DNA of 64,000 bases from Vanilla planifolia (Eukaryota; Streptophyta; Magnoliopsida; Asparagales; Orchidaceae). Below, piece after piece: positions 63,641-64,000 of the stretch (position 1 is its first letter; each line of letters starts with the position of its first letter). Location of the stretch: NCBI GenBank assembly GCA_023846275.1, contig CM043869.1, positions 16,463,501 to 16,527,500 of the forward strand. Reading direction: 5' to 3'. Made by a program: the position numbers and the translations under genes. The notes below the pieces were generated by a model that worked only from the letters and a program-made list of their open reading frames with translations, had not been told where the DNA came from and did not search any database.

Positions 63641-64000
63641 AAGCATCAAATAGAACTTGTTGAATGTATGTTGAGGAAGAGTGAAGTTCAATTCTTTATG
63701 AAGCTTACAGATATTAGTTTCTACATTCCAAATTGTCATTAATAAAAAAAGAAACTAGATTAAAACTATATATAGAACTAAAAAAGGCTAAAACTTCTTA
63801 ATCTTTGGACTGATGTCACAAATCACAATGTTGATAATTATCCACAATTGATGTGATTGATATTGTCATCATGTTGATAGATGTTGAGGTCCAAATGTGT
63901 TCGTTTTCCTAAACAAGTTACTAATCTATATTCTTAACATGTACTTTTATTACATTCTTTTAAAAAAAAGGTCAAATTTGACCATAATATTTGCTCATCT
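63641..64000 (+). repeat. Direct repeat X, second copy, cut by the window end
   Basis: See the first copy for landmarks. The window ends at GCTCATCT, the equivalent of GTGCTCAT at about 61365. Confidence 0.55.

Overview
The window reads as nuclear DNA of a plant, almost certainly an angiosperm. It is very AT-rich and carries plant-type Ty1/copia and Ty3/gypsy (chromovirus-like) retrotransposon remains, a primer-binding site of the initiator-Met tRNA type, and long AT, CT and AAT microsatellites. I cannot name the species. There is no bacterial gene organisation, no tRNA or rRNA gene, no CRISPR array and no long intact protein-coding gene. It looks like gene-poor, repeat-dominated intergenic sequence.

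Layout. About 0-8 kb: end of a plus-oriented LTR-like block, then a decayed minus-strand chromovirus with one LTR at about 1.95-2.93 kb, a pol remnant at 2.94-4.44 kb and a second related LTR at about 7.07-8.1 kb. About 8-15 kb: mostly featureless AT-rich DNA, with two GC-richer promoter-like islands (11.64-11.87 and 12.12-12.30 kb) and a 30-bp degenerate minisatellite at 13.12 kb. About 15.2-18 kb: a plus-oriented LTR-like start, a 130-bp TA repeat and a two-copy 407-bp tandem duplication. About 18.9-28.2 kb: three related minus-oriented LTR-like blocks carrying clusters of short palindromes. About 28-39 kb: mainly unassigned AT-rich DNA with a tandem duplication holding an AC/AT microsatellite (32.0-32.7 kb), a perfect hairpin (33.57 kb) and a small 52-codon reading frame (35.33 kb). 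About 39.2-43.6 kb: a G-poor, strand-asymmetric, probably gypsy-LTR-like block. About 43.6-45.0 and 56.9-60.3 kb: plus-oriented LTR-like blocks with palindromes, two of them with a shared 22-24-bp minisatellite. About 60.9-64 kb: two copies of another direct repeat.

The best-defined object is a complete but dead Ty1/copia element on the minus strand at 45228-54171. It has two LTRs of about 2.0 kb, TG...CA ends, a perfect 5-bp target-site duplication (ATGTT), a primer-binding site, a polypurine tract and recognisable gag, integrase, reverse transcriptase and RNase H remnants in copia order. It no longer encodes functional proteins: the reverse-transcriptase active site is altered and all domains carry stops and frameshifts.

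Nothing here forms a working pathway. The most interesting non-transposon signal is the small open frame at 35330-35488, GC-richer than its surroundings and ending in a hydrophobic tail. The most unusual structural signals are the palindrome clusters and minisatellites in the LTR-like blocks. Repeat homologies, identities and domain matches were judged by eye, so block boundaries are approximate unless exact ends are stated.
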